A DNA stretch of 64,000 bases from NCBI RefSeq assembly GCF_013346665.1, contig NZ_JABVBB010000037.1, positions 1 to 64,000 on the forward strand. Reading direction: 5' to 3'. The DNA comes from Sulfitobacter maritimus. Lineage in GTDB: Bacteria > Pseudomonadota > Alphaproteobacteria > Rhodobacterales > Rhodobacteraceae. The position numbers and the translations under genes were made by a program. Position 1 is the first letter of the stretch; every line of letters starts with the position of its first letter. The notes below the pieces were generated by a model. The model had not been told where the DNA came from, searched no databases, and saw only the letters and a program-made list of their open reading frames with translations. Of this stretch, positions 62,065 to 64,000 are shown piece after piece.

Positions 62065-63113
62065 CCGAGATCGACCTCACCGAATGGGACACGCGGCGGC
62101 GACGGCGCTTTCCGCCAGACCGCTGGGGCACGCTGGTTTGTCGTGGTGTCTGGGACGAAGCGCCGGACGTGCGGACCTTCCTGCTGACCCCGGATGATGG
62201 CAGCCGGATTGAACATGATCCGGGCCAGTTCATGACATTCCGCATCGAAACGGAGGCAGGCCGCATTGAGCGGTGCTACACCATTTCTTCGTCGGCGGCC
62301 CGCGACGGGGGCATTGAGATCACCGTCAAGCGGCAGGCAGGCGCAGGATCATGCCAGTTGCATGCCACGCTATGCCGCGGTGCGCGTATTGAAGCCTTTG
62401 GCCCCTCGGGTCGGTTCGGCCCTGCGGCTTGGCCTGGCGATGCCTATGCGCTGATCGCGGCGGGCAGTGGCGTGACGCCGATGCTGTCGATCCTGCGCAC
62501 CGCCGCTGACCGGGGCATTGATATCGACGCGGTGCTGATCCAAGTCGCGCCGCGGACAGAAGATTTGATCGCGGCGGCGGAGTTGGACGCGCTCGCCCAC
62601 CGGCTGCCGAACCTTACCGTGGCGCGGATGACCACGCGCGAGGCCGGGGCAACGCGGCTGGACGCGGCCACATTGGCGCGGATCGTCCCTGATCTGGCCC
62701 GGCGCACCGTTCTGTGTTGTGGGCCGCAGGGGTTCATGGCGATGATCCGCGCCGCTGCGCGTGCGGCAGGTGTGCCGCCAGAGCGCTACGGCGAGGAAAG
62801 CTTTGATTTCTCCTCGCCCGAGGCCGAAGTCACGCCAAGCACAGAAACGCCAGTGCGCAGCGTGACATTCGCGAAATCGGGCCAAGTGTTTTCCTGCGCC
62901 GAGACCACGACGATCCTGTCGGCGGTCAAACAAGCGGGGCTGCCGCTTCCTTCGTCCTGTGCGCGGGGGATGTGCGGCACCTGCAAAACGTTTAAACATT
63001 CCGGCGAGGTCACGATGTCCCATGACGGCGGCATCCGCCAACGCGAGATCGACCGTGGCTTCATCCTGCCCTGCGTCAGCCGTCCGCTGACCGACATCGT
63101 ACTCGACTGTTAG
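62061..63113 (+). CDS. Rieske oxygenase reductase, GbcB-like
   Basis: The 350-residue electron-transfer partner of the oxygenase upstream. It has an FAD-binding domain (RCYTISSSAARD), an NAD-binding domain (LIAAGSGVTPMLSIL ... VLCCGPQGFM) and a C-terminal plant-type [2Fe-2S] ferredoxin (SCARGMCGTCKTF ... LPCVSRP). It should pass electrons from NAD(P)H to the Rieske centre. The start overlaps the stop of the oxygenase gene, so the two are coupled. This three-domain order matches GbcB. Confidence 0.9.
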   Translation: MTEIDLTEWDTRRRRRFPPDRWGTLVCRGVWDEAPDVRTFLLTPDDGSRIEHDPGQFMTFRIETEAGRIERCYTISSSAARDGGIEITVKRQAGAGSCQLHATLCRGARIEAFGPSGRFGPAAWPGDAYALIAAGSGVTPMLSILRTAADRGIDIDAVLIQVAPRTEDLIAAAELDALAHRLPNLTVARMTTREAGATRLDAATLARIVPDLARRTVLCCGPQGFMAMIRAAARAAGVPPERYGEESFDFSSPEAEVTPSTETPVRSVTFAKSGQVFSCAETTTILSAVKQAGLPLPSSCARGMCGTCKTFKHSGEVTMSHDGGIRQREIDRGFILPCVSRPLTDIVLDC

Positions 63114-63122
63114 GAACGCGCC

Positions 63123-64000
63123 ATGAAGGACACCCCCGGGACCGACCCGCTGCTCACGCCGTACCAGCTAAAGCACCTGACCCTGCGCAACCGGGTGATG
63201 ATCACCAGCCATGAACCGGCCTATCCCGAAGACGGGATGCCCAAGGCACGCTACCGCCTGTATCACGAGGAGCGCGCCCGTGCGGGTGTGGCGCTCACGA
63301 TGACGGCAGGCTCGGCGGCAGTGTCACGCGACAGCCCGCCAGTGTTCAACAACATCCTCGCCTATCGCGACGAGGTCGTGCCGTGGATCCGCGAATTGAC
63401 CGATGCCTGTCATGAACATGGCGCGGCAGTGATGATCCAACTGACGCATCTGGGGCGGCGCACCACATGGAACAAGGGCGACTGGCTGCCTGCCGTGTCG
63501 CCCGGCCCCCACCGCGAACCCGCCCACCGGGCCTTTCCCAAGGTGCTTGAAGATTGGGACATTGCCCGGATCATCGAAGATTACGCCACAGCGGCGGAGC
63601 GGATGCAGGCGGGGGGCATGGATGGGGTAGAGCTCTACGCAGGCGGCCACCTGATGGACCAGTTCTGGTCGCCTCTGACCAATACTCTGACCGGGCCATA
63701 CGGGGCGGACACGCTGGAAAACCGTATCCGCTTTACCACCGATGTGCTTACAGCGGTGCGCAAGCGGGTGGGCCCGGACTTCATCGTCGGCATCCGCGCC
63801 ACAGCGAATGAAATGCAAGCAGGCGGCATCACCGAAGACGAAGGCATCGAAATTGGGCGCATGCTCAAGGCGACCGGGATGGTCGATTTCCTAAACGTGA
63901 ACAGGGGCCGCATTCACACCGATCCCGCAATGACAAAGATGATCCCGATCCAAGGCATGCGTTCCGCACCGCATTTGGATTTCGCAGGCCGTATCCGCCA
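63123..64000 (+). CDS. FMN oxidoreductase of the DgcA/N-methylproline demethylase type (partial)
   Basis: The first ~292 residues are in the window; the frame is open to the edge. The start DPLLTPYQLKHLTLRNRVMITSHEPAYPEDGMPK and then RARAGVALTMTAGS, IQLTHLGRRTTW and DFLNVNRGRIHTD match the Old-Yellow-Enzyme family with a dimethylglycine-demethylase (DgcA) flavour. The FeS and FAD parts expected at the C-terminal side lie outside the window. In betaine pathways such an enzyme demethylates the product of GbcAB. AGGA lies 7 bases before the ATG, 9 bases after the reductase stop. Confidence 0.85.
   Translation, partial: MKDTPGTDPLLTPYQLKHLTLRNRVMITSHEPAYPEDGMPKARYRLYHEERARAGVALTMTAGSAAVSRDSPPVFNNILAYRDEVVPWIRELTDACHEHGAAVMIQLTHLGRRTTWNKGDWLPAVSPGPHREPAHRAFPKVLEDWDIARIIEDYATAAERMQAGGMDGVELYAGGHLMDQFWSPLTNTLTGPYGADTLENRIRFTTDVLTAVRKRVGPDFIVGIRATANEMQAGGITEDEGIEIGRMLKATGMVDFLNVNRGRIHTDPAMTKMIPIQGMRSAPHLDFAGRIR

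Noticed and set aside
1-64000. CRISPR arrays, phage modules, complete insertion sequences, rRNA or tRNA genes
   Set aside because: No regularly spaced short repeats, transposase or integrase motifs, phage structural genes, or RNA cores other than the glycine riboswitch were seen on reading both strands.

Overview
This window reads as chromosome of a marine alphaproteobacterium of the Roseobacter group (Rhodobacterales), close to Sulfitobacter-like genomes. The signs are high GC, a DMSP lyase of the DddP type, a glycine-betaine-demethylase-like Rieske system, a reductive pyrimidine pathway with a RutR-type regulator, class I lysyl-tRNA synthetase, an FeS photolyase, and the YkuD, MORN and PRC-barrel proteins common in that group. 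The assignment rests on remembered family resemblance, not a database search. Most of the window is housekeeping DNA; no phage, complete insertion sequence, CRISPR array, rRNA or tRNA was seen.

Layout. 0-5 kb: two tandem copies of a coding-like repeat, then leuA (minus) with a leucine-rich leader peptide and attenuator hairpin, an SDR gene overlapping an FeS-cluster photolyase, and a small monooxygenase-fold protein. 5-13 kb: an SH3/glycine-zipper envelope protein, a NadE-like protein that has lost the key residues of both active sites, a secreted protein of 18 in-phase MORN repeats, a DUF1801 protein, gltX, a MATE exporter and a GGCT-fold protein. 13-18 kb: tandem glycine riboswitch followed by gcvT-gcvH-gcvP. 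18-22 kb: the ybbP-ybbA/tesA divergent cluster and a cold-shock gene.

22.5-33 kb is one functional unit for pyrimidine use. PreT/PreA reduce the ring, dihydropyrimidinase opens it, and a carbamoylase-type amidohydrolase releases beta-alanine. An ABC importer with two different permeases follows, and a RutR-like repressor sits inside the cluster. Two near-identical palindromes, upstream of preT and between rutR and the amidohydrolase gene, are probable RutR operators. A third copy of the repeat from the left edge lies just behind the terminator of this cluster.

33-53 kb: L,D-transpeptidase, second cold-shock gene, response regulator with a degenerate C-terminal domain, ettA, Usp plus alanine/glycine symporter, nadD, a DMT exporter, dacB, a TerB-like gene, lysK, a pectate-lyase-fold protein, several small envelope proteins (including a 24-residue lipoprotein), uvrB and an NDUFS4-like protein. 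53-55 kb carries a tandem duplication of the 3' end of a glutathione transferase gene, leaving a pseudogene fragment.

55-64 kb is an osmolyte and acid catabolism region: a patatin-like lipase, an AidB-like acyl-CoA dehydrogenase, dddP, and a LysR regulator divergent from a Rieske oxygenase/reductase pair followed by an FMN oxidoreductase cut by the window end. The last three resemble the GbcA/GbcB/DgcA-type demethylation modules for methylated amines. The best leads are the coding-like repeat family, the doubly inactivated NadE paralogue, the leuA leader, the RutR boxes and the dddP-Rieske neighbourhood.
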